Source of the DNA: Paracoccus aurantiacus | GTDB lineage: Bacteria; Pseudomonadota; Alphaproteobacteria; Rhodobacterales; Rhodobacteraceae | Direction: 5' to 3' | NCBI RefSeq assembly: GCF_007993065.1 | Contig: NZ_VOPL01000004.1 | Coordinates: forward strand, 248,001-312,000 | DNA length: 64,000 nucleotides | Part shown: one piece after another, positions 26,466-37,212 of the stretch | Position numbering within the stretch: the stretch's first letter is position 1 | How the letters are laid out: each line of letters starts with the position of its first letter | Position numbers and translations under genes: made by a program | Notes under the pieces: generated by a model | The model's database searches: none | What the model was told of the DNA's origin: nothing | Seen by the model: the letters and a program-made list of their open reading frames with translations, nothing else

Positions 26466-29432
26466 TTACCCCTGAATGGTCAGCGCGTCGTCAACGAGCG
26501 CCTGCTGTTCCGCCTTGTGGCGCGAGGCAAGCCCCGTCGCCACAGAGGCCGCTGCCGCCCGACCCGCATAACGCGCGCGTCCGGCCTTGTGTTCCAGCTT
26601 GTCGAGAACCCATTCGAGGTTCGGCTCGACAAAGTTCCAGGCGCCCTGATTCTTGGGTTCTTCCTGACACCAGATCAGTTCGGCATTCGGGAAGCGGCCC
26701 AGTTCCTTCAGAAGCGATTGCTGCGGGAAGGGATAGAACTGTTCGAGGCGCATCAGATAGACGTCGGTGATACCGCGTTCGTCGCGTTCCTTGAGCAGAT
26801 CGTAATAGACCTTGCCCGAGCACAGAACGACACGGCGGATCTTGTCGTCCGCGACCAGTTCGGTCGGCGAGTTGCCGCGTTCGGCATCGTCATGCAGCAC
26901 GCGGTGGAAGGTCGATCCGGTCTGGAATTCTTCCGCGGTCGAAACCGCCATCGGGTGACGCAGAAGCGATTTCGGCGTCATGATGACCAGCGGCTTGCGG
27001 AAGCTGCGATGAAGCTGGCGGCGCAGCAGGTGGAAATAGTTCGCCGGCGTCGTCACATTCGCGACGATCCAGTTATCCTCGGCCGACATCTGCAGGAAAC
27101 GTTCCAGACGGGCAGAGGAGTGTTCGGGGCCCTGACCTTCGTAGCCATGCGGCAGCAGCATCACCAGACCCGACATGCGCAGCCATTTCTTCTCGCCCGA
27201 GGAGATGAACTGGTCGAACATGATCTGCGCGCCATTGGCAAAGTCGCCGAACTGCGCTTCCCACATGGTCAGCGCGTTCGGTTCAGCCAGCGAATAGCCG
27301 TATTCGAAGCCCAGAACCGCATATTCCGAGAGCATGGAATCATGCACCTCGTAGCGGGCCTGATCCTCGCGGATATTGTTCAGCGGGTAATAGCGCTGTT
27401 CGGTCATCTGGTCGATGAAGGCCGAATGGCGGTGGCTGAATGTGCCGCGCGTGGAATCCTGGCCGGTCAGGCGCACCGGGTGGCCTTCCAGCAGCAGCGA
27501 GCCGAAGGCAAGCGCCTCGCCCGTGGACCAGTCAAAGCCCTTGCCGGATTCGAACATCTCTTTCTTGGCGTCGATAAGGCGGCCGACGGTCTTGTGCAGG
27601 CTGAAATCGGCAGGCGGCGTGGTCAGCGCGCGGCCGATCTGGGCCATGTCATCGACCGGAATGCCGGTATCGCCGGGCGTGTATTCGGCACCTTCCTTCT
27701 GAAGCCCGGTCCACTTCCCGTCCAGCCAGTCGGCCTTGTTCGGCTTGAAGTTCTTGCCGATCTCGAATTCTTCGTTCAGATGCGCCTGGAACGCGGCCTT
27801 CATATCCTCGATCTCGCCTTCGGGGATCAGCCCGTCGGCGACCAGCCGGTCGGTATAAAGCTGAAGGGTCGTCTTATGGCCCTTGATCTCTTTATACATG
27901 AGCGGGTTCGTGAACATCGGCTCGTCGCCTTCGTTATGGCCGAAGCGGCGATAGCAGAAGATGTCGAGAACCACGTCCTTGTGGAACTTCTGGCGGAATT
28001 CGGTCGCGACCTTGGCGGCGTGGACCACGGCTTCGGGGTCGTCGCCATTGACGTGGAAGATCGGCGCCTCGACCATCAGCGCGATGTCGGTCGGATAGGG
28101 CGAGGTGCGGCTGAAATGCGGCGCCGTGGTAAAGCCGATCTGGTTGTTCACGACAATATGGATCGTCCCGCCCGTGCGGTGGCCGCGAATGCCCGAAAGC
28201 TGCAGACATTCCGCGACGATGCCCTGACCGGCGAAGGCCGCGTCGCCATGCAGCAGCACCGGCAGAACCTTGGTGCGGTCCGGCATGTCCTGCAACTGGT
28301 CGCCCTTGGCGCGCGCCTTGCCCAGCACGACCGGGTTCACGGCCTCAAGATGAGAGGGGTTCGCGGTCAGCGACAGGTGGACGACATTCTCGTCGAACTC
28401 ACGGTCCGACGATGCGCCGAGGTGATATTTCACGTCGCCTGAACCGTCCACGTCCTCGGGCTTGAAGCTGCCGCCCTGGAATTCGTGGAAGATCGCGCGG
28501 TAGGGCTTGTTCAGGACATTGGCCAGGACCGACAGGCGGCCACGATGCGGCATGCCGATGACGATTTCCTTCACGCCAAGCGCACCGCCGCGCTTGATGA
28601 TCTGCTCCATTGCCGGGATCAGCGCTTCGCCGCCATCAAGGCCGAACCGCTTGGTGCCCATATATTTGACATGCAGGAACTTTTCGAAGCCCTCGGCCTC
28701 GACCAGCTTGTTCAGGATGGCGCGGCGGCCATTCTGGGTGAACTGGATTTCCTTGCCGTAACCCTCGATACGTTCCTTCAGCCAGGCGGCTTCTTCAGGG
28801 TTCGAGATATGCATGTATTGCAGCGCGAAGGTGCCGCAATAGGTGCGCTTCATCAGTTCGGTGATCTGGCGGATGGTGGCGACTTCCAGCCCAAGCACGT
28901 TGTCGATGAAGATCGGCCGGTCGAGATCGCCCGCGTTGAACCCATAGGTCTGGGGCAGCAACTCGCCATGATCGGGAACCTCGCGCAGCCCCAGCGGGTC
29001 AAGCTGCGCATGCAGGTGGCCGCGGATACGGTAGGCGCGGATCAGCATCAGCGCGCGGATCGAATCGAGCACCGCCTGACGCATCGCATCGGGCGAGATT
29101 TCCTTGCCCTTCTCGGTCGCCTTGGCGGCGATCTTTTCCATCGCCGCGTTTGCCTCGGCCTTCGACGCCATTGGCCATTCGCCGGTCAGCGCGGCAATGT
29201 TTTCGCCTTCCGGCGCGGGCGGCCAGTCGGCGCGTTTCCAGCTTGGACCCGCGGCCTCGGCCTTGGCATCGGCGGCGTCGTCGCCCAGGGCAGCGAAATA
29301 GCGGTCCCATGCCTCGTCCACGGCCTTTGGATCGCGCGCCCACTGGCCGTAAAGCTGTTCGACATAGGTTGCGTTATGCCCTTGCAGGAAGGACGAATCG
29401 TGGAATTCGACGTTTTTGGGTTGCTCGGTCAT
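26466..29432 (-). CDS. odhA: 2-oxoglutarate dehydrogenase E1 component
   Basis: Thiamine diphosphate enzyme of 988 aa that decarboxylates 2-oxoglutarate and succinylates the lipoyl arm of OdhB. The N-terminal helix ([22 protein letters not shown]) is the E2-contact segment. [14 protein letters not shown] and HLGASSDRE belong to the substrate and TPP region, with the TPP-fold motif GDAAFAGQG...NNQIGFTT. The C-terminal half has [20 protein letters not shown] and [12 protein letters not shown]. It overlaps a 40-aa ORF upstream by ATGA and precedes odhB. Confidence 0.97.
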   Translation of the reverse strand: MTEQPKNVEFHDSSFLQGHNATYVEQLYGQWARDPKAVDEAWDRYFAALGDDAADAKAEAAGPSWKRADWPPAPEGENIAALTGEWPMASKAEANAAMEKIAAKATEKGKEISPDAMRQAVLDSIRALMLIRAYRIRGHLHAQLDPLGLREVPDHGELLPQTYGFNAGDLDRPIFIDNVLGLEVATIRQITELMKRTYCGTFALQYMHISNPEEAAWLKERIEGYGKEIQFTQNGRRAILNKLVEAEGFEKFLHVKYMGTKRFGLDGGEALIPAMEQIIKRGGALGVKEIVIGMPHRGRLSVLANVLNKPYRAIFHEFQGGSFKPEDVDGSGDVKYHLGASSDREFDENVVHLSLTANPSHLEAVNPVVLGKARAKGDQLQDMPDRTKVLPVLLHGDAAFAGQGIVAECLQLSGIRGHRTGGTIHIVVNNQIGFTTAPHFSRTSPYPTDIALMVEAPIFHVNGDDPEAVVHAAKVATEFRQKFHKDVVLDIFCYRRFGHNEGDEPMFTNPLMYKEIKGHKTTLQLYTDRLVADGLIPEGEIEDMKAAFQAHLNEEFEIGKNFKPNKADWLDGKWTGLQKEGAEYTPGDTGIPVDDMAQIGRALTTPPADFSLHKTVGRLIDAKKEMFESGKGFDWSTGEALAFGSLLLEGHPVRLTGQDSTRGTFSHRHSAFIDQMTEQRYYPLNNIREDQARYEVHDSMLSEYAVLGFEYGYSLAEPNALTMWEAQFGDFANGAQIMFDQFISSGEKKWLRMSGLVMLLPHGYEGQGPEHSSARLERFLQMSAEDNWIVANVTTPANYFHLLRRQLHRSFRKPLVIMTPKSLLRHPMAVSTAEEFQTGSTFHRVLHDDAERGNSPTELVADDKIRRVVLCSGKVYYDLLKERDERGITDVYLMRLEQFYPFPQQSLLKELGRFPNAELIWCQEEPKNQGAWNFVEPNLEWVLDKLEHKAGRARYAGRAAAASVATGLASRHKAEQQALVDDALTIQG

Positions 29433-29551
29433 TTTTGAACCTCGGAAGGGTTGGGTCCGTAAGGGTTGGGGCCAGGTTGAGAGGGGTCTTCCATCGGCCT
29501 GAACGGGACGGTCCCGGTGCGGCCAAGACGGATATGGGGGTTACAGGTCAT
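29429..29551 (-). CDS. 40-aa ORF bridging the DUF805 gene and odhA
   Basis: A 40-aa reading frame linked by ATGA overlaps on both sides, to the DUF805 stop upstream and to the odhA start downstream. It ends [14 protein letters not shown], which resembles the tail GPNRFGPDPLGGQA of the DUF805 protein encoded at 30048-30635. It may be a coupling peptide or the displaced C-terminal tail of the shorter DUF805 protein after a frameshift. No other homology is recognised. Confidence 0.5.
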   Translation of the reverse strand: MTCNPHIRLGRTGTVPFRPMEDPSQPGPNPYGPNPSEVQK

Positions 29552-30051
29552 GCCAGGCCCTTCTGGTTGTCCAAGGGCGGCTGACTGGGCAGCAGAAGCA
29601 GGCCCGTGACATGCGAAAAAGCGATCAGCGTCGCGATCAGGGCGGTGCCAAGGACCAGCAATGCAACGGTCACGGACAGGCCGGGCATGAACCACAAAGT
29701 CAGCAGCATGGCCATGACCGTTGCAGGGGTCTTGAGCAGGCACAGGACCAGCAGCACGATGCCCAAGCCCGCCACAGGCATCAGCGGCACAAGCATCAGG
29801 CCGGGCCGCTCGCCCACATCGTTCAGCCGGCGCGCCCCTGCCGCCGTGACCGGCAGATAGAACAGCGCCAGAACCAGCAGGACGGCCCATCCGAATGGCA
29901 CCGTGTCGCGCGCCTGCCACAGCACCGCGACGATGGCGGCCAGCAGCAGGGCGGCTGCACAGATGAACGGCAGGTATTCGGCACGCGAGGACCGGCCCTT
30001 CCAGTCCAGCGAGCCTGTGATGCCGCGACGTATGGCCGATGCGAAAGTCAT
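29548..30051 (-). CDS. DUF805-like membrane protein (short tail)
   Basis: A 167-aa protein with about four hydrophobic segments. RGITGSLDWKGRSSRAEYLPFICAAALLL matches the start of DUF805 (F/W-x-GR-x-SR-x-E/F-Y), and AAGARRLNDVGERPGL is its second motif. It lacks the usual Gly-Pro-Asn tail, which appears in the overlapping 40-aa ORF in another frame. Start at 30051 overlaps the next DUF805 gene by ATGA. Confidence 0.75.
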   Translation of the reverse strand: MTFASAIRRGITGSLDWKGRSSRAEYLPFICAAALLLAAIVAVLWQARDTVPFGWAVLLVLALFYLPVTAAGARRLNDVGERPGLMLVPLMPVAGLGIVLLVLCLLKTPATVMAMLLTLWFMPGLSVTVALLVLGTALIATLIAFSHVTGLLLLPSQPPLDNQKGLA

Positions 30052-30635
30052 GCCTGCCCCCCAAGCGGGTCGGGGCCGAAGCGGTTCGGGCCTTTGGTGC
30101 CGCGCCATGCGAGTGCGATGATCAGCGCGACATGGGCCGCGAGGACCAGAAGGATGATCTTGCCGATACCGGGGCCCGAAAAGCTGAACGTGACGGCACC
30201 GTATTGGCGGAAGGCGTCCATCAGGCCCTGCAGGCCGAAGTAATAGATTGCCGTCCCCCAAAGCAGCACGAATTGCAGGATCAACGGCGCAATGAACCAC
30301 CAGCCGCGCAGGTTCAGGTCATGCATCCTGCGCCAGCCGACCGCCAGAAGCGGCAGAAACGTCGCCAGCATGAAAATCGTTCCAAACCAGCCGCTGGTGT
30401 AAAGCCTGCTTTGCCCGCCGTCGGGCGTCGTTTCGACAACCGGGCCGAACAGGGTCGAATTCAGGATAATCAGCAGGATCTGGCCGGCGATCAGGAACAG
30501 GATGAAATACCAGAACTCGCTGCGCGGCGCGCGCCCCGAAAACCGGGCGTATTTCTGAAAGCAGGCCCGGACTGCGGCGCCCATCGGGCCGCGATGTGGA
30601 GGAGGGGGGATTACACTGGCCACTGGTTCACTCAT
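30048..30635 (-). CDS. DUF805 family membrane protein
   Basis: A 195-aa inner-membrane protein with the DUF805 start YARFSGRAPRSEFWYFILFL, the central VGWRRMHDLNLRGWWFIAPLI, and the tail TKGPNRFGPDPLGGQA. About four to five hydrophobic segments. Function is unknown. Both ends overlap neighbours by 4 bp, so it is translated with the lipoprotein upstream and the second DUF805 gene downstream. Confidence 0.85.
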   Translation of the reverse strand: MSEPVASVIPPPPHRGPMGAAVRACFQKYARFSGRAPRSEFWYFILFLIAGQILLIILNSTLFGPVVETTPDGGQSRLYTSGWFGTIFMLATFLPLLAVGWRRMHDLNLRGWWFIAPLILQFVLLWGTAIYYFGLQGLMDAFRQYGAVTFSFSGPGIGKIILLVLAAHVALIIALAWRGTKGPNRFGPDPLGGQA

Positions 30636-31018
30636 GCGCAGAAAATGTCGATCATGCGCGCGCCGGGATCGTCCAGCGGCGCGGCCTGAATGGCATGTTC
30701 GATCCGCTCGACCCGGCGGCTTTCAAGGCGGCACAGCGCAACGGCGGCCTGCTGATCGGCATTCGCGGGGGCCGAGGCGGGGTGATAAATAACCCGCCAG
30801 CCGAATTCCCGGCGCGAGACCGTGCGCACGGCGGCGGGCGGCAGGCTGGTCGCGCGGGGCAGGTTGGTCATGGCGGGCACGCCGCCGCGCAGGATCTCAT
30901 CGGTGTTGCGCGGCCCGCAGGCGGTCAGGCACAGGGTTGCGATCAGTGCCGAGGGCGCAAGCCATTTGCCCGCGCGGGCGGGGGAGGGGTCGGGACAGGC
31001 GTGGCTGGCTTCGGTCAT
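30632..31018 (-). CDS. probable lipoprotein (128 aa)
   Basis: A 128-aa protein with a signal sequence ending in the lipobox-like LTAC (about residue 34). No family is recognised; YHPASAPANADQQAAVALCRLE and ARMIDIFCA suggest a small disulfide-containing domain. A frame extending to a GTG at 31033 adds five residues. It starts the gene run lipoprotein-DUF805-DUF805-odhA and ends with a 4-bp overlap. Confidence 0.7.
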   Translation of the reverse strand: MTEASHACPDPSPARAGKWLAPSALIATLCLTACGPRNTDEILRGGVPAMTNLPRATSLPPAAVRTVSRREFGWRVIYHPASAPANADQQAAVALCRLESRRVERIEHAIQAAPLDDPGARMIDIFCA

Positions 31019-31083
31019 CTCAACCTGCTGCACAAATTTTCCGCACCCCCATAGTTAGGACGGGGATGCGGCATGTCAAATCA

Positions 31084-31968
31084 TCAGCCCTTGATGGCCT
31101 TCAGAACGGCTTCGCCAAGCTGGGCGGGGCTGTCGGCGACGACGATCCCGGCCTTCTTCATGGCCTCGATCTTACTCTCCGCGTCGCCCTTGCCGCCCGA
31201 CACGATGGCGCCCGCATGGCCCATGCGCCGGCCCGGAGGCGCCGTGCGCCCGGCGATGAAGCCGGCGGTGGGCTTCCATTTGCCCTTCTTCTTCTGTTCG
31301 GCCAGGAATTCGGCGGCTTCTTCTTCGGCGGAACCGCCGATTTCACCGATCATGATGATGGATTCGGTTTCCGGGTCATCAAGGAACATGCGCAGCACGT
31401 CGATATGTTCCATCCCCTTGATCGGGTCGCCGCCGATGCCCACGGCCGAGGACTGGCCCAGACCCACGTCAGAGGTCTGCTTCACCGCTTCATAGGTCAG
31501 GGTGCCGGAACGGCTGACGACGCCGACCGAGCCGCGACGGAAGATGCTGCCCGGCATGATGCCGATCTTGCATTCGTCGGGCGTCATGATGCCGGGGCAG
31601 TTCGGCCCGATCAGGATCGAGTTCGAGCCTTCCAGCGCGCGCTTGACCTTCATCATGTCCAGAACCGGGATGCCCTCGGTGATCGCCACGATCAGCGGCA
31701 CTTCGGCGTCAATCGCTTCCAGAATGGAATCCGCCGCGAAGGGCGGGGGCACATAGATCGCGGTCGCGTTCGCACCGGTTTTCGCCACGGCCTCGTGGAC
31801 CGAATTGAAGACCGGCAGGCCCAGATGATCGGTGCCGCCCTTGCCCGGCGTCACGCCGCCGACGACCTGCGTGCCGTAAGCAATCGCCTGTTCGGTGTGA
31901 AACGTCCCCTGGGATCCGGTGATGCCCTGGGTGATGACTTTGGTGTTCTTGTCTACGAGAATGGCCAT
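31084..31968 (-). CDS. sucD: succinyl-CoA synthetase alpha subunit
   Basis: The alpha subunit binds CoA and carries the phosphohistidine in the succinyl-CoA to succinate step. The 294-aa protein has [22 protein letters not shown] and [10 protein letters not shown] (CoA binding), [10 protein letters not shown], and the active His in [10 protein letters not shown]. It is separated from sucC by orphan gene X (31978-32454), which ends 9 bp before it. Confidence 0.97.
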   Translation of the reverse strand: MAILVDKNTKVITQGITGSQGTFHTEQAIAYGTQVVGGVTPGKGGTDHLGLPVFNSVHEAVAKTGANATAIYVPPPFAADSILEAIDAEVPLIVAITEGIPVLDMMKVKRALEGSNSILIGPNCPGIMTPDECKIGIMPGSIFRRGSVGVVSRSGTLTYEAVKQTSDVGLGQSSAVGIGGDPIKGMEHIDVLRMFLDDPETESIIMIGEIGGSAEEEAAEFLAEQKKKGKWKPTAGFIAGRTAPPGRRMGHAGAIVSGGKGDAESKIEAMKKAGIVVADSPAQLGEAVLKAIKG

Positions 31969-31977
31969 GTGGTTCCT

Positions 31978-32454
31978 CTAGGATTTCTGCCCATTTCCAA
32001 GCGCGGTTGCGACAGCGTTACAAAAGTCGACGATGTCGAACTTCGTAAAGTATCCGTTGTCGCATTCGCTTGTGATGGTGGTGATCTTCACGCTGTCGGG
32101 GGATTCGGCATGCATGAGTTTGTGATGTATGATCTTGTTCGCGACCAAGCGCAGATCAAACTCGGGCGTGGTTTCGGAAAAGCTGACGACGTGAGGACTG
32201 TCTCGGTTGGTGCTTGTTGATGAAGTTGCTGGCTTGCCAGCGTCATTTAAATCCAGATACCTCCGGACATAGACGGCCGTCTCCACAAGCTTTCCATCGA
32301 GAGCGATAACCCGTGCCTCGATTTCAGTCGTTCCGTCTGCGGGCCACTCATCATTAACCAAGCTATCGAGTTCGCGCGCGGCGCGCCTCGCATGTTCATA
32401 CGACGTCGCCAACAGGCGCTTTCTATCGAGGTTTAGATGATTGGCCTCTGTCAT
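31978..32454 (-). CDS. orphan AT-richer gene X between sucC and sucD (158 aa)
   Basis: A 158-aa ORF that starts 3 bp after the sucC stop and ends 9 bp before sucD, so it splits a normally adjacent pair. GC content and codon choice are visibly lower than its neighbours. The N-terminal half is helical and charged (RKRLLATSYEHARRAARELDSLV), followed by IEARVIALDGKLVETAVYVRRYLDL. The C-terminal half is mixed, with YFTKFDIVDFCNAVATALG at the end. No motif, signal or membrane segment is recognised. Function unknown. Confidence 0.7.
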   Translation of the reverse strand: MTEANHLNLDRKRLLATSYEHARRAARELDSLVNDEWPADGTTEIEARVIALDGKLVETAVYVRRYLDLNDAGKPATSSTSTNRDSPHVVSFSETTPEFDLRLVANKIIHHKLMHAESPDSVKITTITSECDNGYFTKFDIVDFCNAVATALGNGQKS

Positions 32455-32457
32455 TGC

Positions 32458-33651
32458 CTAGCCCTTCACCGCCTTCACGATCTTCTCGGCGCCGTCTTTC
32501 AGGTCGTCGGCGGCGATCACGTCCAGACCGGATTCGTTGATGATCCGCTTGCCTTCTTCGACGTTGGTGCCTTCCAGACGCACGACCAGCGGAACTTTCA
32601 GGCCGACCTCTTTCACGGCGGCGACGATGCCTTCCGCGATGATGTCGCAGCGCATGATGCCGCCGAAGATGTTCACGAGGATGCCTTTGACGTTTTCGTC
32701 CGAGGTGATGATCTTGAACGCTTCGGTCACCTTGTCCTTGGTGGCACCGCCGCCGACGTCAAGGAAGTTGGCGGGTTCCGCGCCATACAGCTTGATGATG
32801 TCCATGGTGGCCATGGCCAGACCCGCGCCGTTGACCATGCAGCCGATTTCACCATCGAGCGCGATATAGTTCAGGTCGTATTTCGACGCGGCGAGTTCCT
32901 TGGGGTCTTCCTCTGTCTCGTCGCGCAGGGCGAAGATGTCGCCGTGGCGGTAAAGCGCGTTGTTGTCGAAGCCCATCTTGGCGTCGAGCGCCTTCAGGTT
33001 GCCATCGGTGGTCACGATCAGCGGGTTGATCTCCAGCATCTCCATGTCCTTGTCGATGAACAGGCGATAGAGATCCTTGACCAGCTTGACGCATTGCTTG
33101 ACCTGCGCGCCCTTCAGCCCAAGGGCGAAGGCCACGCGGCGGCCGTGGAAATCGGACAGGCCCGATGCCGGATCGACGCTGAACGAGACGATCTTTTCCG
33201 GGGTCGAGGCCGCGACTTCTTCGATATCCATGCCGCCTTCGGTCGAGGCGACGAAGCTGACGCGCGAAGTGCCGCGATCGACCAGCAGGGCCAGATACAG
33301 TTCGGTTTCGATGTCCGAGCCGTCTTCGATATAGATGCGGTTGACCTGCTTGCCGGCCTCGCCCGTCTGATGCGTGACCAGCGTGCGGCCCAGCATCTGG
33401 CGCGTCATCTCTTCGGCTTCCGAGGTCGACTTGGCCAGCCGGACGCCGCCCTTTTCGCCGGCTTCGGCTTCCTTGAACTTGCCCTTGCCGCGACCGCCGG
33501 CATGGATCTGGGCCTTCACCACCCAGAGCGGGCCGTCGAGTTCGCCCGCAGCGCTTTTCGCATCTTCGGCACGGGTCACGACGCGACCGTCGCTGACCGG
33601 AACGCCATAATCGCGCAAGAGCGACTTGGCCTGATATTCGTGGATGTTCAT
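32458..33651 (-). CDS. sucC: succinyl-CoA synthetase beta subunit
   Basis: ATP-grasp subunit that binds nucleotide and Mg. The 397-aa protein starts [18 protein letters not shown] and has [28 protein letters not shown], and the C-terminal [19 protein letters not shown] and [19 protein letters not shown]. The ATG at 33651 is the family start. Its promoter region holds two GTGATCAC palindromes 21 bp apart. Confidence 0.97.
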   Translation of the reverse strand: MNIHEYQAKSLLRDYGVPVSDGRVVTRAEDAKSAAGELDGPLWVVKAQIHAGGRGKGKFKEAEAGEKGGVRLAKSTSEAEEMTRQMLGRTLVTHQTGEAGKQVNRIYIEDGSDIETELYLALLVDRGTSRVSFVASTEGGMDIEEVAASTPEKIVSFSVDPASGLSDFHGRRVAFALGLKGAQVKQCVKLVKDLYRLFIDKDMEMLEINPLIVTTDGNLKALDAKMGFDNNALYRHGDIFALRDETEEDPKELAASKYDLNYIALDGEIGCMVNGAGLAMATMDIIKLYGAEPANFLDVGGGATKDKVTEAFKIITSDENVKGILVNIFGGIMRCDIIAEGIVAAVKEVGLKVPLVVRLEGTNVEEGKRIINESGLDVIAADDLKDGAEKIVKAVKG

Positions 33652-33758
33652 GGCAAACCTCTTTTTGATACGGTTTGGCGGGCTTTCTGGCACATTCGAA
33701 AGCGGGTATGAACCTTTTTCGCCGCGAAAGGGGTATGGCGGCGAAAAAAGCGCATATT

Positions 33759-33787
33759 GTGATCACGGGAAATTTTCATGTGATCAC
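33759..33787. promoter_or_regulatory. tandem GTGATCAC operator of the sucC operon
   Basis: Two perfect 8-bp palindromes GTGATCAC at 33759-33766 and 33780-33787, start-to-start 21 bp, about 108 bp before the sucC start. The right copy is followed by AAACG. The same arrangement is found before sdhC. Confidence 0.65.
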
Positions 33788-33838
33788 AAACGTGCCCGGC
33801 AGGCTGTCCCGGCGCCGAATATGGCCCGGAGCGGAACG

Positions 33839-33868
33839 AAAAAAGGGCGGCAGGTTGCCCCGCCGCCC
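33839..33868 (-). terminator. Rho-independent terminator of mdh
   Basis: On the minus strand, stem GGGCGGC / GCCGCCC with a 10-base loop and a run of six T, 42 bp after the mdh stop. It separates mdh from the sucC operon. Confidence 0.85.
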
Positions 33869-33909
33869 GTTTCGGTGATCCGGCGCGCCGGATCGGATCG
33901 TCTATCGGA

Positions 33910-34911
<1,002 letters not shown>

Positions 34912-34968
34912 TTAGACGCTCGACAACAGGCTTTCAAGGCGCGATTCGCCCTGCCGGGGGAGGGAAGC

Positions 34969-35721
34969 ATGGAGTTATCGCAAACATCGTGGCTGCTGGC
35001 GATTCTCGCGGCACTCGCGGTGGGAATGTCGAAAGGCGGTCTGAGCATGATCGGCGCGACCGCCGTGCCGATCATGGCGCTGAGCATGTCACCCGTCGTC
35101 GCGGCAGGGATCATGCTGCCCATCTATGTCGTGTCTGATATCGGCGGGCTGATCGCGTTCCGGCGCAGCTTTGACCGCCGGGTGCTGGCGACGATGGTGC
35201 CCGGCGCGCTTGCCGGGATCGGGCTTGGATGGGCGACAGCGCATATCGTCAGCGATGCCATCGTGATGCTGATCGTGGGGCTGATCGGTCTGGCCTTCGC
35301 GCTGAATGCGCTGATCCGCCGTGGCGGCGGGACCGCGCGCGCGCCGCGCTTCGGCGCAGGCAGCTTCTGGGGCATGATCTCGGGCTATACCAGTTTCGTC
35401 AGCCATTCGGGCGCGCCGCCCTATCAGGTTTATGCGCAGCCCCTGCAACTGAGCAGCACCGCCTATGCCGGGACCACCACGGTCTTCTTTGCAATCGTGA
35501 ATGCCGTGAAGCTGATTCCCTATGCGGCGCTTGGCCAGTTGAGCGTCGATAACCTGCGCATCTCGGCCGTGCTGATCGTGCCGGCGGTTCTGGGCGTCTG
35601 GCTGGGGCTGAAACTGTTGCGCATCATTCCGCAGAAGCTGTTCTACAAGCTGATTACGCTGGCCCTGCTCGCCGTCTCGCTGCGCCTGATCTGGAGCAGT
35701 GTCGCCACGCTGGCAGGCTGA
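34969..35721 (+). CDS. TauE/SafE family permease (TSUP)
   Basis: A 250-aa inner-membrane protein with about eight hydrophobic segments. LAALAVGMSKGGLSMIGATAVPIMAL and the second-half counterpart GSFWGMISGYTSFVSHSGAPPYQVY are the two TSUP repeats. Relatives export sulfite or sulfoacetate; the substrate here is unknown. It is divergent from mdh (96 bp between starts) and has a good GGAGGG site. Confidence 0.87.
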   Translation: MELSQTSWLLAILAALAVGMSKGGLSMIGATAVPIMALSMSPVVAAGIMLPIYVVSDIGGLIAFRRSFDRRVLATMVPGALAGIGLGWATAHIVSDAIVMLIVGLIGLAFALNALIRRGGGTARAPRFGAGSFWGMISGYTSFVSHSGAPPYQVYAQPLQLSSTAYAGTTTVFFAIVNAVKLIPYAALGQLSVDNLRISAVLIVPAVLGVWLGLKLLRIIPQKLFYKLITLALLAVSLRLIWSSVATLAG

Positions 35722-35813
35722 CGCGGCGGGGCCGGATTGCGCTGCCGCAGTTGCCGCTCGGCCCGAATGATGCCAGAACGGTCGCCGAGTTCATCCAGCC
35801 CCGGAGGCGCCAG

Positions 35814-36368
35814 ATGCTTATCCTGATCCTCGGTCTTGCCCTTTGGTGGGCGGCCCATCTGTTCAAACGGATCGCGCCTGACGCCCGCGCCAGACTGGGA
35901 GAGCCAGGCAAGGGAATGGTGGCGGCGGCGCTGGTTCTGTCGGTCGTGCTGATGATCTGGGGCTACCGGATCGCACCCGTCGATGCCGTCTGGTGGGGGC
36001 CGTCCCCGATGATGAAGGGCATCAACAATCTGCTGGTGCTGGCGGCCTTCTATCTGTTCGCGGCCTCGGGGATCAAAACCGGCATCACCCGCCGCCTGCG
36101 TCATCCGCAACTGCTGGCCGTGTCGCTGTGGGCAGTGGCGCATCTGCTGGTCAATGGCGATCTGCCATCGCTGGTTCTGTTCGGCGGGCTGCTGGCCTGG
36201 GCCATTGTCGAGATCATTGTCATCAATCGCAGCGCGCCCGACTGGCAGCCGCCCGCCCATGCTGTCCCGATCCGAAAAGAGGCGATGGCCCTGATCGGTG
36301 CGATCGTCGTCTTCGGCGTGGTCGGATTGGTCCATGCCTGGCTGGGTTACGACCCGTTCGGTGCCTGA
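35814..36368 (+). CDS. NnrU-like membrane protein
   Basis: A 184-aa membrane protein with about five hydrophobic segments. LILGLALWWAAHLFKRIAPDAR at the start, and HPQLLAVSLWAVAHLLVNGDLPSLVLFGGLLAWAIVEI, match the NnrU domain (linked to nitric oxide metabolism in some denitrifiers and to carotenoid isomerase Z-ISO in plants). The function here is not clear from context. I chose the ATG at 35814 behind GGAGG. Confidence 0.82.
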   Translation: MLILILGLALWWAAHLFKRIAPDARARLGEPGKGMVAAALVLSVVLMIWGYRIAPVDAVWWGPSPMMKGINNLLVLAAFYLFAASGIKTGITRRLRHPQLLAVSLWAVAHLLVNGDLPSLVLFGGLLAWAIVEIIVINRSAPDWQPPAHAVPIRKEAMALIGAIVVFGVVGLVHAWLGYDPFGA

Positions 36369-36386
36369 GGAAAGGGCTTTTCAATC

Positions 36387-36593
36387 ATGGCGACCATCTA
36401 TCGTTTCCTGACCGAGGACGACACGTCGGCCTTCTGCCACAAGGTCAGCGCGGCGCTGTCCAAAGGCTGGCAATTGCATGGCGGCCCGACAATGGCGTTC
36501 GATTCGGCGCAGGGCGTCATGCGCTGCGGACAGGCCGTGACGAAAGAGATCGCCGAGGATTATCACCCCGACATGAAGCTGGGCGCGCAATGA
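36387..36593 (+). CDS. DUF1737 domain protein (68 aa)
   Basis: A 68-aa soluble protein: YRFLTEDDTSAFCHKVSAALSKGWQLHGGP matches DUF1737, a short domain with unknown role. It lies 18 bp after the NnrU-like gene and likely shares its transcript. Confidence 0.83.
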   Translation: MATIYRFLTEDDTSAFCHKVSAALSKGWQLHGGPTMAFDSAQGVMRCGQAVTKEIAEDYHPDMKLGAQ

Positions 36594-36637
36594 GCGTTGC
36601 TGCATCCGGGGGCGGCGGGCAGGCGCGCGGGCGACAC

Positions 36638-36666
36638 ATGATCACACGCCCGAATTGCGTGATCAC
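36638..36666. promoter_or_regulatory. tandem GTGATCAC-type operator of sdhCDAB
   Basis: ATGATCAC at 36638-36645 and GTGATCAC at 36659-36666, 21 bp start to start, the same spacing as before sucC. The right copy is followed by AAAACG. It lies about 147 bp before sdhC. The rest of the 220-bp gap (36594-36813) holds no other feature I can support. Confidence 0.6.
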
Positions 36667-36813
36667 AAAACGCGGAAATCCGCCGGATTCGGCATTGGTC
36701 TGGACAAGTGCGGGTGACAGGCGCGAAAAAGGCCGTATGACATCTTGCAAAATCCAGCCAGCCCGCGCGCCAGCTGTCGCCGTGGGCCCGCATGAAGACC
36801 GAAGGGGGATAAC

Positions 36814-37203
36814 ATGGCTGATGTGAACCGGGGCAACCGGCCGCTTTCACCGCATTTGCAGGTTTACCAGCTTCCGCTGGCCGCCATCACCTCGATCGTG
36901 AACCGCGCTGCGGGTCAGGCCATGGTGGCGGGGCTGCTGCTGCTGGCCTTCTGGCTGCTGGGTGCAGCGGCGGGCGGCGGTCTGTGGGACTGGGCGGACT
37001 GGCTGACGCGAAGCTGGTTCGGCTTCCTGGTCCTTCTGGGGTCGTGCTGGGCGCTTTGGTATCACTTCCTGGCCGGTATCCGTCACTTCTTCTATGACGC
37101 CGGTGAAGGGCTGGAGATCGAAACCGCGCGAATGACCAGCATCGCGATCATCGCGGGATCGGTCATTCTGACCCTGCTCAGCCTCATCATCTATTGGATT
37201 TAA
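36814..37203 (+). CDS. sdhC: succinate dehydrogenase cytochrome b556 subunit
   Basis: A 129-aa membrane anchor with three transmembrane segments. RPLSPHLQVYQLPLAAITSIVNRAAG is the family start; the usual His of the S-x-x-H-R motif is Asn here. The heme-ligand His region is WYHFLAGIRHFFYDAG. It helps bind heme b and ubiquinone in complex II. First gene of sdhC-sdhD-sdhA-lipoproteins-sdhB. Confidence 0.93.
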   Translation: MADVNRGNRPLSPHLQVYQLPLAAITSIVNRAAGQAMVAGLLLLAFWLLGAAAGGGLWDWADWLTRSWFGFLVLLGSCWALWYHFLAGIRHFFYDAGEGLEIETARMTSIAIIAGSVILTLLSLIIYWI

Positions 37204-37212
37204 GGGGAAGCC

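Noticed and set aside
26600..26630. GAACCCATTCG-like sequence inside odhA, similar to the dyad of the promoter module
   Set aside because: It lies in coding sequence, lacks the -35/-10 context and start codon spacing, and is explained by the encoded residues.
26190..28442. 750-codon open frame on the plus strand opposite odhA and odhB
   Set aside because: It is a GC-bias shadow: it lies wholly antisense to odhA and the start of odhB, with no family motif and no suitable ribosome site.
36814..37203. SdhC lacks the His of the S-x-x-H-R motif (Asn here)
   Set aside because: I believe this position is also variable in other alphaproteobacterial SdhC proteins; the heme-ligand His region is intact, so no defect is claimed.
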